A stretch of 64,000 bases of DNA. It comes from JABSSA01 sp039975755 (lineage in GTDB: Bacteria > Pseudomonadota > Alphaproteobacteria > Rhodobacterales > Rhodobacteraceae). Location: the NCBI GenBank assembly GCA_039975755.1, contig JBDWGM010000043.1, positions 46,972 to 110,971 of the forward strand, given 5' to 3'. Below, one piece after another: positions 26,679 through 35,404 of the stretch. A program made the translations under genes and the position numbers. The notes under the pieces are model-generated. The model did no database searches. It was not told where the DNA came from and was given only the letters and a program-made list of their open reading frames with translations. How positions within the stretch are numbered: the first letter of the stretch is position 1; every line of letters begins with the position of its first letter.

Positions 26679-27617
26679 TTATTCCATCAATGTCTTACCA
26701 ACCATCCGCAACAAGAAGATTGCGATGATGTTGGCAAGAATAACTGCGAAAATGCCCGTAGCGCTGGCGGCACCAATGTTGTTGTTGGCGAATTCACCAA
26801 TCAAATAGGGCAGGTTTTTGTTGCCGTTACCGCGGCTGACGATCTCGATCTCTGCGTAAAGAGAGAGGTGGAAAATCGCCTGAATCATAACGACAATTGC
26901 CATCGGACGCCCGAGGTGTGGCAAGGTCAAAAACCGGAACTGCGACCAGCGGCTTGCACCATCAAGCACAGCAGCTTCCTTTTGCTGCTGATCTTCGGAC
27001 TGTAACGACGTCATGAAAATAAGAACGGCAAACGGTGTCCATTGCCATGTCACCATCATGATGACAGCGATCGCGGATGTTTGCGTTGCACGGAACGAGA
27101 TCGGCTCTAACACTGGCCACAAGTTGAAGAACCAGCCGATGATCGGAGCTTCCTGCATGCTCGCTGCAAATGCATTGATGCCTCCAACGGCGATCCCCTG
27201 AAGACCTAGTACCGGATCAAGCAACATGTTGATCCACAAAACCGCGTTGACCGCCGGCATAACAAAGAAAGGGGAAATCAAAAGGACGCGGACAACTCCA
27301 CGACCCGGGAAGGACCGGTTGATCAAAACGGCGATCAAAACACCAAGCACGACTGTAAGCGTCAAAATGCTGCCAACGATGAAAACGCTGTTTTGGACAG
27401 CGAACCAGAAATCCTTCGAATTCAAAACAAAATCATAGTTACCAAAGCCGCGCCAGTTGGCAAAAGAAGGCGTCGTCCATTCAGGCCGGATAGTGCTGTT
27501 CAGCACATATCTGATGAAGGAATAAAAGAGCGTCAACCCTAGAGGGATGAGCATCCAACCCAGCAACAGCAGAACTGCCGGCGTCTGAAGAAGGCGTGGA
27601 ATTGATCGATTAGCCAT
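26679..27617 (-). CDS. smoF: Sorbitol/mannitol ABC transporter permease SmoF
   Basis: MalF-type inner-membrane permease, 312 aa, about six helices, with EAA loop KEAAVLDGASRWSQFRFLTLP. The start is ATG 27617 (MANRSIPRLLQTP), preceded by GAGGGACATAGCC; the slightly longer frame would need a TTG that overlaps this ribosome site. It follows smoE after a 167-bp gap containing a hairpin. Confidence 0.9.
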   Translation of the reverse strand: MANRSIPRLLQTPAVLLLLGWMLIPLGLTLFYSFIRYVLNSTIRPEWTTPSFANWRGFGNYDFVLNSKDFWFAVQNSVFIVGSILTLTVVLGVLIAVLINRSFPGRGVVRVLLISPFFVMPAVNAVLWINMLLDPVLGLQGIAVGGINAFAASMQEAPIIGWFFNLWPVLEPISFRATQTSAIAVIMMVTWQWTPFAVLIFMTSLQSEDQQQKEAAVLDGASRWSQFRFLTLPHLGRPMAIVVMIQAIFHLSLYAEIEIVSRGNGNKNLPYLIGEFANNNIGAASATGIFAVILANIIAIFLLRMVGKTLME

Positions 27618-27742
27618 GGCTATGTCCCTCAATTTTATGAATGTTCACTATGCTGTCGAAAGTCGGATTTCGAACGCAATAGCCGTACCGCAGAAAACTG
27701 CGATAGGTAAAAAACCAACAATCAATGGAATAGGATGGGGGG

Positions 27743-27770
27743 GAAAGACCCAGCCGTGGCCAGGTCTTTC
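27743..27770 (-). repeat. Hairpin between smoE and smoF
   Basis: Perfect 8-bp outer stem GAAAGACC/GGTCTTTC with further GCC/GGC pairing inside. No U-run follows on the minus strand, so it is more likely a 3'-end stabiliser of smoE mRNA or an attenuator than a true terminator. Confidence 0.6.
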
Positions 27771-27784
27771 TAAATTACTTCGAG

Positions 27785-29071
27785 TTACTCGTAGTAACCA
27801 GCTTCACGCATGATTGCGTCTGCTGCAGCTTGAGACGCCGCAAGTGCTTCGTCCACAGATTTCGCGCCGGACAGTGCCGCTGCAATTTCTTGAGCGACCG
27901 CTGTACCCACTTCTGGGAATTCAGGGATCGAAGCGAACTGAACGCCTACGTATGGCTTGAGGTCTGTTGCTTCTGGAGCAGCAGATTCAATCGCCGCGAG
28001 CTCTGCGCCTGCAAATTTAGCAGCAGCTTGGAACTCAGGGATTTCATATGTAGAAGCACGTGTACCTGTTGGAACAGAACCCCAACCGAAGTCTGGGTGC
28101 TCACCAACGGCTTTAACATACTCTTTAGATGTCGCCCATTCGATGAATGCGTGCGCAGCTTCTGAGTTTGGTGAACCAGCTGGAACAGCCATTGCCCATG
28201 CCCACAACCAGTTCGCACCAACTGCGTTACCAGCGTTTGGCGACTGAGCGTATGCAACACCGTCTACTTCAAGGAAAGAAGCAGCGATTGTAGCATCGAT
28301 CCACAGTCCACACTTGCCTTCGTTATACAGAGCCAGGATTTCGTTGAAGGAGTTACCTTCTGATCCGGGAGGGCCGTATGTACCCAGAAGATCAACGTAG
28401 AAGTTGATTGCTGATTTCCACTCGTCGGACTCAAGTGTTGGTCGCAGTTCAGAATCGAACCAAGCACCACCAAAGGAGTTCACCATAGTTGTGACGAACG
28501 CCATGTTGTCACCCCAACCTGGCTTACCGCGCAAACAAGCACCGTAAACACCGTTGTCAGGGTCGTGCATTGCAGCAGCAGCTGCTTTCACGTTGTCCCA
28601 TGAGTCATTGTCGGCGATGGTTACGCCAGCAGCGTCTGTCAAATCTTTACGGTACATAACCATTGAAGATTCGCCATAGAACGGCGCTGCATAAAGCTGA
28701 CCGTCAGCAGAAAGGCCATTGGCCATAGCTGGAAGAAGGTCACCAACGTCGTATGAGTCGCTGAAGTTCAGAGGCTCAATCCATCCAGCAGCACCCCAGA
28801 TTGGAGCTTCTTGCATGCCGATGTTGATGATGTCGTACTGGCCGCCACCTGTGGCAGTGTCAGAAGTAACCTGCTCGCGCAGGACGCCTTCTTCAAGTGA
28901 TACCCAGTTCAATTCAACGCCAGTGTCTGCGGAATAAGCTTCTGCAACTTTCTGCATGTTAATCATGTGACCGTTGTTCACGATCGCGATTGTCAGGCTT
29001 TGTGCAGCCGCAGATGTGCCTGCGATTAGAGCAATAGCGCTTACAGCGCAAAATGCTTTCTTAAGAGACAT
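27785..29071 (-). CDS. smoE: Sorbitol/mannitol-binding periplasmic protein SmoE
   Basis: Periplasmic receptor of the hexitol importer, first gene of the operon, 428 aa. Signal peptide MSLKKAFCAVSAIALIAG, with cleavage expected after SAAA. The mature sequence has IAIVNNGHMINMQKVAEAY, YDIINIGMQEAPIWG and GAWFDSELRPTL, typical of family-1 hexitol binders. Start ATG 29071 follows GGAGG. An A/T-rich palindrome at 29138-29163 lies upstream and is a candidate operator. Confidence 0.92.
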   Translation of the reverse strand: MSLKKAFCAVSAIALIAGTSAAAQSLTIAIVNNGHMINMQKVAEAYSADTGVELNWVSLEEGVLREQVTSDTATGGGQYDIINIGMQEAPIWGAAGWIEPLNFSDSYDVGDLLPAMANGLSADGQLYAAPFYGESSMVMYRKDLTDAAGVTIADNDSWDNVKAAAAAMHDPDNGVYGACLRGKPGWGDNMAFVTTMVNSFGGAWFDSELRPTLESDEWKSAINFYVDLLGTYGPPGSEGNSFNEILALYNEGKCGLWIDATIAASFLEVDGVAYAQSPNAGNAVGANWLWAWAMAVPAGSPNSEAAHAFIEWATSKEYVKAVGEHPDFGWGSVPTGTRASTYEIPEFQAAAKFAGAELAAIESAAPEATDLKPYVGVQFASIPEFPEVGTAVAQEIAAALSGAKSVDEALAASQAAADAIMREAGYYE

Positions 29072-29137
29072 CCGAGTTCCTCCCTCGATTGGATGTGATG
29101 GTAAAATGTTAGCAATAATTATTACTTCGCGTCAATC

Positions 29138-29163
29138 AAATTATTTACTCGGGTAAATAATTT
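29138..29163. promoter_or_regulatory. Palindromic operator upstream of smoE
   Basis: Arms AAATTATTTAC and GTAAATAATTT (11 bp, perfect) around TCGG. Size and symmetry suit a LacI-family dimer, and the regulator gene at 29186-30217 ends 22 bp away. A second imperfect A/T palindrome, GCAATAATTATTAC, lies at about 29112-29125. Repression of smoE by the neighbouring regulator is inference. Confidence 0.6.
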
Positions 29164-29185
29164 ATTTCGCTTCGGTTTCAGTAGT

Positions 29186-30217
29186 TTAGGCTGATCCGCG
29201 CATCACCAAACTTCCCTCGAAGTAAGTTTCTTTTCGCGTTTTCAATCGTTCCCCGGAACTGATCAATGACAGAATCGTTTCGACACTATTTTCAGCAATG
29301 GCATCATAATCTTGCGCAACAGTCGTTAAGCTTGGGCAAATAAAACGTGAAAACGGATGATCATCATGTCCTGCAATTCTCAAGGATGCTTCTGCACCGA
29401 GTCCGACATTGATACCATTCTCGAAAGCCGCAGACAACAACCCGATCGCAAGCCTGTCATTTGAGCACAATATGGTATTGGATGAAAGCTGTTGGCTTGT
29501 CAGAATCCGAGAGCCTTCGCAAAAGCCGATCTCTTCGAAATCCCAACTCCGGCCATCAACTTGAATCAGGTCCGGCTCATGCCCCAACCGTTCCATGGCC
29601 GCTATGTAAGACGAGCGGCGTTTATAGGCATTGGGGTTAATTGGCGTCTTCATTTCGAAAAATACTGGCGGCTCCCCGGATCGACACAAATAGTCCACGA
29701 TTAGGTTAATACTTTGTTGGTTGTCAGAGCCAAAAAACGCCTCACCGATATCTTCTAGGTTGGCGTCAAAGAGCACCGTAGGAACTTCGCTGGCGAACTC
29801 TGCAATTCGTTCGTTAAACGAAACTCGACCGATAGGGGCCAACAAAACGCCCGCCGGCTTGATTGAACGCAAGCTATCTAAGTTTGATATCTCATGCTCC
29901 TTGCCGCCATGCGAACTAAGAAGCAAAGGATTGAAGCCAGCCTCTATGATTAGCTGCTCGATAGTTCGCGCAATACCAGCAAAAAAGGGATCGGTTAAGT
30001 TCGGGACAACTAGGCCGATGTCCTTTGTGTGGCGTCGATTCTGATTGATTGCGTATATGTTGGGCCGGTAGTCGTGCTTTCTCAGGGCCTCTTCAATCTT
30101 TTCGCGCGTGGACTGCCGAACACTATCCGGGTCGTTAAAATACTTCGATATAGAGGGACGGGAAATTCCGCAGACCGCAGCAAGCTCTTCCATATTCTTG
30201 ATTTTGGGGTTGCTCAC
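29186..30217 (-). CDS. LacI-family regulator of the smo operon
   Basis: 343 aa. Helix-turn-helix MEELAAVCGISRPSISKYFNDPDSV, then a periplasmic-binding-like sensor starting IGLVVPNLTDPFFAGIA, with AGHDDHPFSRF in the C-terminal lobe. I set the start at GTG 30217 because AGGGATCAGCGA precedes it; an ATG 14 codons upstream lacks a good ribosome site and adds basic residues unusual for the family. Same strand as the smo genes and directly upstream of them, so it most likely binds the palindrome in front of smoE and senses a hexitol or fructose. KYF replaces the common RVL in the recognition region. Confidence 0.86.
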   Translation of the reverse strand: MSNPKIKNMEELAAVCGISRPSISKYFNDPDSVRQSTREKIEEALRKHDYRPNIYAINQNRRHTKDIGLVVPNLTDPFFAGIARTIEQLIIEAGFNPLLLSSHGGKEHEISNLDSLRSIKPAGVLLAPIGRVSFNERIAEFASEVPTVLFDANLEDIGEAFFGSDNQQSINLIVDYLCRSGEPPVFFEMKTPINPNAYKRRSSYIAAMERLGHEPDLIQVDGRSWDFEEIGFCEGSRILTSQQLSSNTILCSNDRLAIGLLSAAFENGINVGLGAEASLRIAGHDDHPFSRFICPSLTTVAQDYDAIAENSVETILSLISSGERLKTRKETYFEGSLVMRGSA

Positions 30218-30731
30218 TCGCTGATCCCTCCGACGGCACGCTGATTCCCAAGTGTCCAAAGGATGTTGGGTAGGTTAAGAATTGTAAACATAAAAATTGC
30301 CGCGCGTAAACCTTTTCAATCCGAAGCCACACATCGCTTGGATTTTCCGGAGATGTGAATTCCATTTTCGAAGGTGAAAAGTTGGCGATAACAGGACTTT
30401 GACGCCTAAACAGGATTCCGCTCATCTACCTGCCTGAGGAACTTAGCAGAGAGCTGTAACACAAAACGGAGACGTTTTTGGGAACGCATAGGACGCATGG
30501 TTAGATTGCAAGGCAGACCAAGGATGGTGTGATCTTTATTTGCGTGCGGTGACAGACAACATTTGGCGGCTCGATATCGATGATGTTGTACACCATATGG
30601 CTTTAGAGGTTTACAGTAGGAATGTGGCTGGGTTTAACTGTGAAGCCTGCAAAAGACGTCGGCGGGTTTGACGGGCGTCATCACGACGGCCGAACAACAG
30701 GGATCAAAGTACCCAGAGAGACCCTTTTGAA
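30218..30731. other. 514-bp stretch without a recognised gene
   Basis: It holds the upstream region of the smo regulator (minus strand) and of the membrane protein at 30732 (plus strand). Frames are short and resemble nothing I know. It could contain a decayed gene or an untranslated RNA, but no conserved hairpin or tRNA-like fold is evident by eye. Confidence 0.4.
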
Positions 30732-31199
30732 ATGAATGGTAAATTAACACCTACTGAGTCCCGAGACGCTTTGGCCGTTTTGATACTGCGTTTGGGATTG
30801 ATTTGGTTCCTGTTCCTTTGGGCCATTCATAAAATACTGTCGACCAGTCAATACCAATCTCTTGCGCGCAACTTTGATAATATCGAGATGGACGCAACAA
30901 CTGTGCAATTGATCGGGGCCGCGCAGATTGCGGTGCTGTTTCTTGCGCTGATCGGAATTTTCAGGCCCTTTACCTATGGCGCTATGGCCGTGACCCACGC
31001 TTTCACAGTGTCCCGTCAATGGGATCGTTACATTGATCCGTTCGCGATCAGCGAACGTGGGTTCCCAATCAATCGCAACGTTTCGGTCAGCGCGGCCGTC
31101 ATGTGTGCGTTCATCGTGCTGATTTTGCTGATCCATCGGGATCATTTTTCCGTCGGCGGATGGCTTCGGCGCAAGTGGGACGAAAAGTGGTGGTTGTGA
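30732..31199 (+). CDS. Four-helix membrane protein, DoxX-like
   Basis: 155 aa with four predicted membrane helices (ALAVLILRLGLIWFLFLW, QLIGAAQIAVLFLALIGIF, FTYGAMAVTHAFTVS and AAVMCAFIVLILLI) and a basic, Trp-rich tail (RRKWDEKWWL). Size and helix pattern resemble DoxX/DUF417-type proteins, but no diagnostic motif is visible, so function is unknown. It is convergent with the DUF1513-imelysin genes and may belong with them or stand alone. Confidence 0.7.
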   Translation: MNGKLTPTESRDALAVLILRLGLIWFLFLWAIHKILSTSQYQSLARNFDNIEMDATTVQLIGAAQIAVLFLALIGIFRPFTYGAMAVTHAFTVSRQWDRYIDPFAISERGFPINRNVSVSAAVMCAFIVLILLIHRDHFSVGGWLRRKWDEKWWL

Positions 31200-31234
31200 T
31201 ACCGCACCATTAAGCGGCTTCATTCGCCGCCCAT

Positions 31235-32308
31235 TCAGCTGGGTAATCCAACAAGGTGGTTGTCGAAGGCAAGGTTGTGATGGGCCAATCGCGTTAGCCT
31301 GTTATCAGACAGGGAATGAACATGGCCTAACCCATCTGTCATCAAGCATGTCTTTGAAGCAGTTGCACATAGACCGCAGACATCTGTGACCCTAAGCAGG
31401 CCTGTTTGCGCGCCCGCTTGATCAAATGTCAGCGTTTGCCCTCCGCGCGGAGAAGAGGCAGCGAAGTCGGTGCCATAGGCACTGACGCTTCCGATATACC
31501 CATCAAGCTGTCGTAGATTGCTTTCGTTCATTTGCGCGGGTCGCAATGTGCCATTCCCTGAATAGAGTGCCACAAGGGGCGGTGCGTCGAAGGGATCGCC
31601 TTGCCACTGGAACCCACAGATCAGCGTTCCGTCACTGGCCGCAGAAATATGCCGGAGCGAGTTTTGATGCGTCGCACTTGGCACTTCGGCCATGTCGATC
31701 ATTGTTCCATTCGTACCAAAGAGGGCGAGGTTGGGTCGCATCGTGTCGAGGTTCAGCTTGTCTCGACCCGTGGATGGATGCGTTCGAATACCGCCATTCG
31801 CAACCGCAAAGGAGCCATTTGGCAGCCGCAGGATTTCATGCGGACCGATGCCACCGGACATAAATTCATCCAGCCGCCTATAACCCGCGCTTCGATCCCA
31901 GATGCCGATCACACCCTGACCTGTGGCCGTGTCGTTTTCAGGAGCGAAAAGCAGGGTGCCATCCGCAGAAAATGCCCCGTGGCCGTAGAAATGGCGCCCA
32001 TTTGGGGCGTGAAGCGTCTGGATGACGTCCCCTTGGGCGCAATCGATCACCTTGGCGAATGATCCCGGACGACGGGCGATGGCGACGGCTTCGGCCACAT
32101 GTGGATGCGCAGCGGCGGCGTGGCCGCGTGCTGGCAAAGGAATCTGGAATGTGATGTTGCCTTGAGCTGTCAGCCCCACAAGAACATGCTGCCCATCTGG
32201 GCGCAAAGCCGCGCTGAGGGCAATAGGGTTACCCACATCCGCCCAGCTCAAGGTGGATGTCAAAGAGGCCGAAGTGAGCCCCGCCAAAAAGGCACGACGG
32301 GATGGCAT
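31235..32308 (-). CDS. DUF1513 protein (exported beta-propeller-like)
   Basis: About 357 aa. SRRAFLAGLTSASL at the N-terminus resembles a twin-arginine export signal (RR followed by FLAG). Repeated segments such as GHGAFSADGTLLFAPE and GPHEILRLPNGSFAVANGG suggest a WD/YVTN-like propeller. It is the last gene of the imelysin-di-heme-imelysin set found in many proteobacteria, which is linked to iron acquisition; the molecular role of DUF1513 is not known to me. Start ATG 32308 overlaps the imelysin stop by one base; a TTG one codon earlier is possible. Confidence 0.82.
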   Translation of the reverse strand: MPSRRAFLAGLTSASLTSTLSWADVGNPIALSAALRPDGQHVLVGLTAQGNITFQIPLPARGHAAAAHPHVAEAVAIARRPGSFAKVIDCAQGDVIQTLHAPNGRHFYGHGAFSADGTLLFAPENDTATGQGVIGIWDRSAGYRRLDEFMSGGIGPHEILRLPNGSFAVANGGIRTHPSTGRDKLNLDTMRPNLALFGTNGTMIDMAEVPSATHQNSLRHISAASDGTLICGFQWQGDPFDAPPLVALYSGNGTLRPAQMNESNLRQLDGYIGSVSAYGTDFAASSPRGGQTLTFDQAGAQTGLLRVTDVCGLCATASKTCLMTDGLGHVHSLSDNRLTRLAHHNLAFDNHLVGLPS

Positions 32309-33276
32309 CAATCACCATCCAGTGCGTTAAAGCCGCCAGTGATACCCAAGGGATTCCCGATTTCTTCTATCACGGCGATTTGGATCGCGCGGACGGTTTG
32401 CTGCAGTACTTCGACCCGGAAGCGTTGTGCCGGATCAGCGACCCCTTGCAACGCCGGATCATCAAGCGCCTCTGCCCGCTTTCGTGCATCGGCGAAGGCC
32501 GCGCGGGTCTTTGTCAGGTCGATATCCGTCATTGTGGCTGCAAGGTTTTCAAGCGCGGCCAATGACAGTTGAATATGACGCAGAGATCGGGCGGATCGGC
32601 GCGCTTCGGCCCGGCGCGGACGAGGGCGGTCAAAGGTACCCAAGGGGCGGCCAAGACGTTGATCGTGCAGGAACTTCAGGCCAGTGGACAGAGAGGTATA
32701 TATCACCCGTTGCGTTTCGATATCGCTTTGGAAGCGGGTGTTGCCTGCCTCGCCGGCAGAGCGCATCAGGTCGGCAAATGCAGGCCAAGCATCCGCGATT
32801 GTTTTCGACTTGTTGGCAAGACCAAGTGCGATGGCTTGGATCAACCGACAGGCATAATCCGCATCAGGTTGTGCGTCGTACAGCAATCGTTCAAGGGCGG
32901 TGAACCCTTGTGCGGCGGCGGATACATCATTGAATGCACCTGGTTGATCAACGATTGGATCGGCTATTGCTGTCAGGCGGGTAAGAGCTTTGCCGGTGCG
33001 GTCCTTTGGGTCGGGCCAAAAGGACATGGCCAACGTCAACGCTTTATCCTCAAGAGGGCCGAAATGGATGTGGCTGATGTCAATCCATGCATCGTAAGCG
33101 GTATGGAACGCGGGGCGTACTGCATCCGGGGAGCAATCCGCCTTGGCGGTTGATGCCAATTCAGTCGCCGCAACATACAATGCAATGTGACCGGGCAGGA
33201 TGTGGTGTTCCAGCGTACGGTCCACATCAGCAAAGGCGGGCACGGCAAGGAGGGGCAGAACCAGAACAAAGCGCAT
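32308..33276 (-). CDS. Imelysin-family periplasmic protein with altered motif
   Basis: 322 aa with signal peptide MRFVLVLPLLAVPAFA. The imelysin (peptidase M75/ICMP) domain is recognisable (TAYDAWIDISHIHFGP, AMSFWPDPKD), but the family's GxHxxE motif reads G124-F-T-A-L-E129: the His is replaced by Thr. Imelysins such as IrpA and EfeO are thought to bind iron, so this copy may bind differently or pair with the intact imelysin at 36361-37620. It is followed by DUF1513 with a one-base overlap and preceded by the di-heme gene with a one-base gap. Confidence 0.85.
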   Translation of the reverse strand: MRFVLVLPLLAVPAFADVDRTLEHHILPGHIALYVAATELASTAKADCSPDAVRPAFHTAYDAWIDISHIHFGPLEDKALTLAMSFWPDPKDRTGKALTRLTAIADPIVDQPGAFNDVSAAAQGFTALERLLYDAQPDADYACRLIQAIALGLANKSKTIADAWPAFADLMRSAGEAGNTRFQSDIETQRVIYTSLSTGLKFLHDQRLGRPLGTFDRPRPRRAEARRSARSLRHIQLSLAALENLAATMTDIDLTKTRAAFADARKRAEALDDPALQGVADPAQRFRVEVLQQTVRAIQIAVIEEIGNPLGITGGFNALDGD

Positions 33277-33277
33277 G

Positions 33278-34801
33278 TCAGAGGCTTTCTAGAAAACGGA
33301 TAAGGTCCGCGCGGTCCGCGGGCGGCATGTCGATGACCGATTGTTTGTGTGGTTCAGCTTCGCCGCCATGCCATAGAATGGCTTCAAGCAGGTTACGAGC
33401 GCGTCCATCATGCAGGAAATAGGTATGGCCAGACACTTGTTCCGTCAGTCCGATGCCCCAAAGAGGGGGCGTGCGCCATTCTTGACCTGTGGCGCGCGCT
33501 TCGGGGCGATTGTCGGCCAAGCCTGGACCCATGTCGTGCAAAAGCATATCGGTATAGGGCCAGATCAACTGAAAGCTTTGCTCGGGTTGACCGCCCAGCC
33601 GATGGGTGACGTGTTTCGGCGTGTGGCAAGCAATGCAACCGGTGTTGTAAAATACTTGTTTGCCCTGCAAGACCTGAGGATCGTCGATGTCACGGCGCGC
33701 AGGCACGCCGAGGTTGGCAGAATAGAACGACACTAGCTCCAAACCTGTATCGCCGATTTCTGCGTTGTCATGGTCGGCCGTATTGCCATCTGGTGCTTTG
33801 CGGCATTTCGCCTGAGCCTTTGTGCAATCACCATAACCCGCAGGATGCAGAGTGGTTGAAATGCCGATGTCGCCGGAAAACGCAGATGCAGATTGTTCCC
33901 ACACGGATGGTATGCCCGCCTTAAGGCCAAAGCGGCCCAACATAGGCACACCGTATTCAGTGGACATGACAATTTGAGCGCGGCCTGAAATGCCGTCGCC
34001 GTCTGCATCATCCGGATCCGAATTTGCCAGAATATCTGCGGCTGGAATGGCATCTAACAACCCAAGACCAATCATCTGCGGGGCCACGCGCGCGCTGATC
34101 ATGACGTCAGGATGCAGATCGCCATGGCCAAGATTGGCCAATGTATAGGTTGGTACGCGCAGGGATGCCGTTTCCCCACCGGACAATACGATCGACTTTT
34201 CGGTGTAGGTGACACGCGGTTCGGCTTCGGCTTTGATGCCCGCAACCGAGAAATCTTGTATCTGTCCGCCATAGGTTGGTTCGGGCTGTGTCGCGATGTA
34301 ATCTTCTATCTCTTCAGGTGTGGCGCCGCCCGGGATCGAGATGCGGACCAGCATTGATGTCGCGTTATCATCCGGTCCTTCCGGGGGATGTCCGCGCCCA
34401 TCCTTTAGGTGGCAACGTTGGCAGGATCGTGCGTTGAAGACGGGCCCAAGCCCATCAGACGCGAGAGTGGATGACGGGGATGAAACCCATAGTTTTTTGA
34501 ACAATCCATTGCCGACTTTGAAATCTAATTCTCTTTCAAAGCTGATATTCCCTGATGCCGAAGAAAACGCATTGGATGTTTTCCTGACGCGCACAGTGGC
34601 AGCGCCTGCCGGATTGCCTTCGAATTGCTCAGCTTTTTCGAAATTGGTCGTTGGGGCGGTGACCCGCTTGATCCGCTCTGCTTCGGTATCTGTTCTTGGA
34701 ACGACCGGGAGGTGCAAATCCAAAAGTTCTGCCGATACTTCACCTGTAAGTGACAGAAATCCGAAAAGAAATGCCGACAATGAGGTTGTGATCTGATTCA
34801 T
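33278..34801 (-). CDS. Di-heme oxidoreductase (DHOR/thiol oxidoreductase, DUF1111-type)
   Basis: 507 aa, periplasmic. Signal peptide to about residue 24. Two c-type heme sites are visible, CQRCH (127-131) and CIACH (389-393). DPDDADGDGISG (263-274) is the calcium-loop-like segment typical of this family. Relatives resemble bacterial di-heme peroxidases/MauG and occur beside imelysins; the redox partner is unknown, and a role in changing the oxidation state of iron is a common suggestion, not a fact. The ribosome site before ATG 34801 is poor. Confidence 0.88.
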   Translation of the reverse strand: MNQITTSLSAFLFGFLSLTGEVSAELLDLHLPVVPRTDTEAERIKRVTAPTTNFEKAEQFEGNPAGAATVRVRKTSNAFSSASGNISFERELDFKVGNGLFKKLWVSSPSSTLASDGLGPVFNARSCQRCHLKDGRGHPPEGPDDNATSMLVRISIPGGATPEEIEDYIATQPEPTYGGQIQDFSVAGIKAEAEPRVTYTEKSIVLSGGETASLRVPTYTLANLGHGDLHPDVMISARVAPQMIGLGLLDAIPAADILANSDPDDADGDGISGRAQIVMSTEYGVPMLGRFGLKAGIPSVWEQSASAFSGDIGISTTLHPAGYGDCTKAQAKCRKAPDGNTADHDNAEIGDTGLELVSFYSANLGVPARRDIDDPQVLQGKQVFYNTGCIACHTPKHVTHRLGGQPEQSFQLIWPYTDMLLHDMGPGLADNRPEARATGQEWRTPPLWGIGLTEQVSGHTYFLHDGRARNLLEAILWHGGEAEPHKQSVIDMPPADRADLIRFLESL

Positions 34802-34874
34802 AACTTATAAATATACTCAGGAATACAAATTGGCGAGGCGATTCCCGCGCTCTCATCAAGGAAAGGCCTGCGAC

Positions 34875-35297
34875 ATGGTGCCCTTGCGATTGGACATAAC
34901 CGTCGAACCACGGCCAACGACGCCGGTTTCGCCGCAGGCCTTTGCGTTTTTGAACCACTTGCGTTTCAAGACAATGCAATGCCGCGCCAAACCAAGAACC
35001 GATTTGTTTCAAGCTTGTGCATTGCTGCAAGTCACGCGGTCTGCCAATTACGAAGCGCATGCCGAAGCGCTCATGCGGTGTTTGGCCGAAGCCCTTGGAA
35101 AGCAACCGCGTCTTTATGCTCCGGGCACGAATGAGATGACCTTTGACGAGACCTGGTTGGTTGAGTTGGGGCAGGCTTACGCCCGCGATGATCAGGCCAG
35201 CCTCAGCTTTCTTTTGGCGTCGCGCGTTCTTCCGGAACACCGCCGATTGGTGCGTTTTCTGGTGGGTCGAATATCAGAGTGTTTTTCTCTTATTTAG
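34875..35297 (+). CDS. Hypothetical protein, 140 aa
   Basis: Not recognised. Predicted soluble and mainly helical. It contains a Cys near KTMQCRAKPRTDLFQACALLQ and an Asp/Glu-rich MTFDETWLVELG, and ends LVRFLVGRISECFSLI. Start ATG 34875 follows AAGGAAAGG; a TTG start 15 codons upstream is less likely. It is divergent from the di-heme gene and upstream of dps. Its stop codon lies inside the Irr-type box at 35293-35309, so its end and the dps promoter region overlap. Confidence 0.6.
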   Translation: MVPLRLDITVEPRPTTPVSPQAFAFLNHLRFKTMQCRAKPRTDLFQACALLQVTRSANYEAHAEALMRCLAEALGKQPRLYAPGTNEMTFDETWLVELGQAYARDDQASLSFLLASRVLPEHRRLVRFLVGRISECFSLI

Positions 35298-35309
35298 AAT
35301 AATTCTAAA
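35293..35309. promoter_or_regulatory. Irr-type iron control element upstream of dps
   Basis: TTTAGAA-TAA-TTCTAAA is a perfect 7-bp inverted repeat with a 3-bp spacer. It equals the alphaproteobacterial Irr box as I recall it (TTTAGAA-N3-TTCTAAA). It lies 95 bp upstream of the dps start. Irr blocks iron-storage genes when iron is scarce, which would fit Dps. Confidence 0.7.
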
Positions 35310-35404
35310 AAGTTCTTGCTTCTTTGTAAGACCTGACTAAGTACTGACTGGTAAGCAAGCCAGCCACGTGCCAGCCAGCGCCCAATTTCAAACGGAGCCC
35401 TAGG

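Noticed and set aside
29101..29163. Rho-independent terminator of the smo regulator gene
   Set aside because: The palindrome is A/T-only with no GC-rich stem or U-run and lies in the smoE promoter region, so an operator is more likely.
32569..33153. Plus-strand open frame opposite the imelysin gene
   Set aside because: Antisense to a gene with clear signal peptide and family content; nothing recognisable in the frame.
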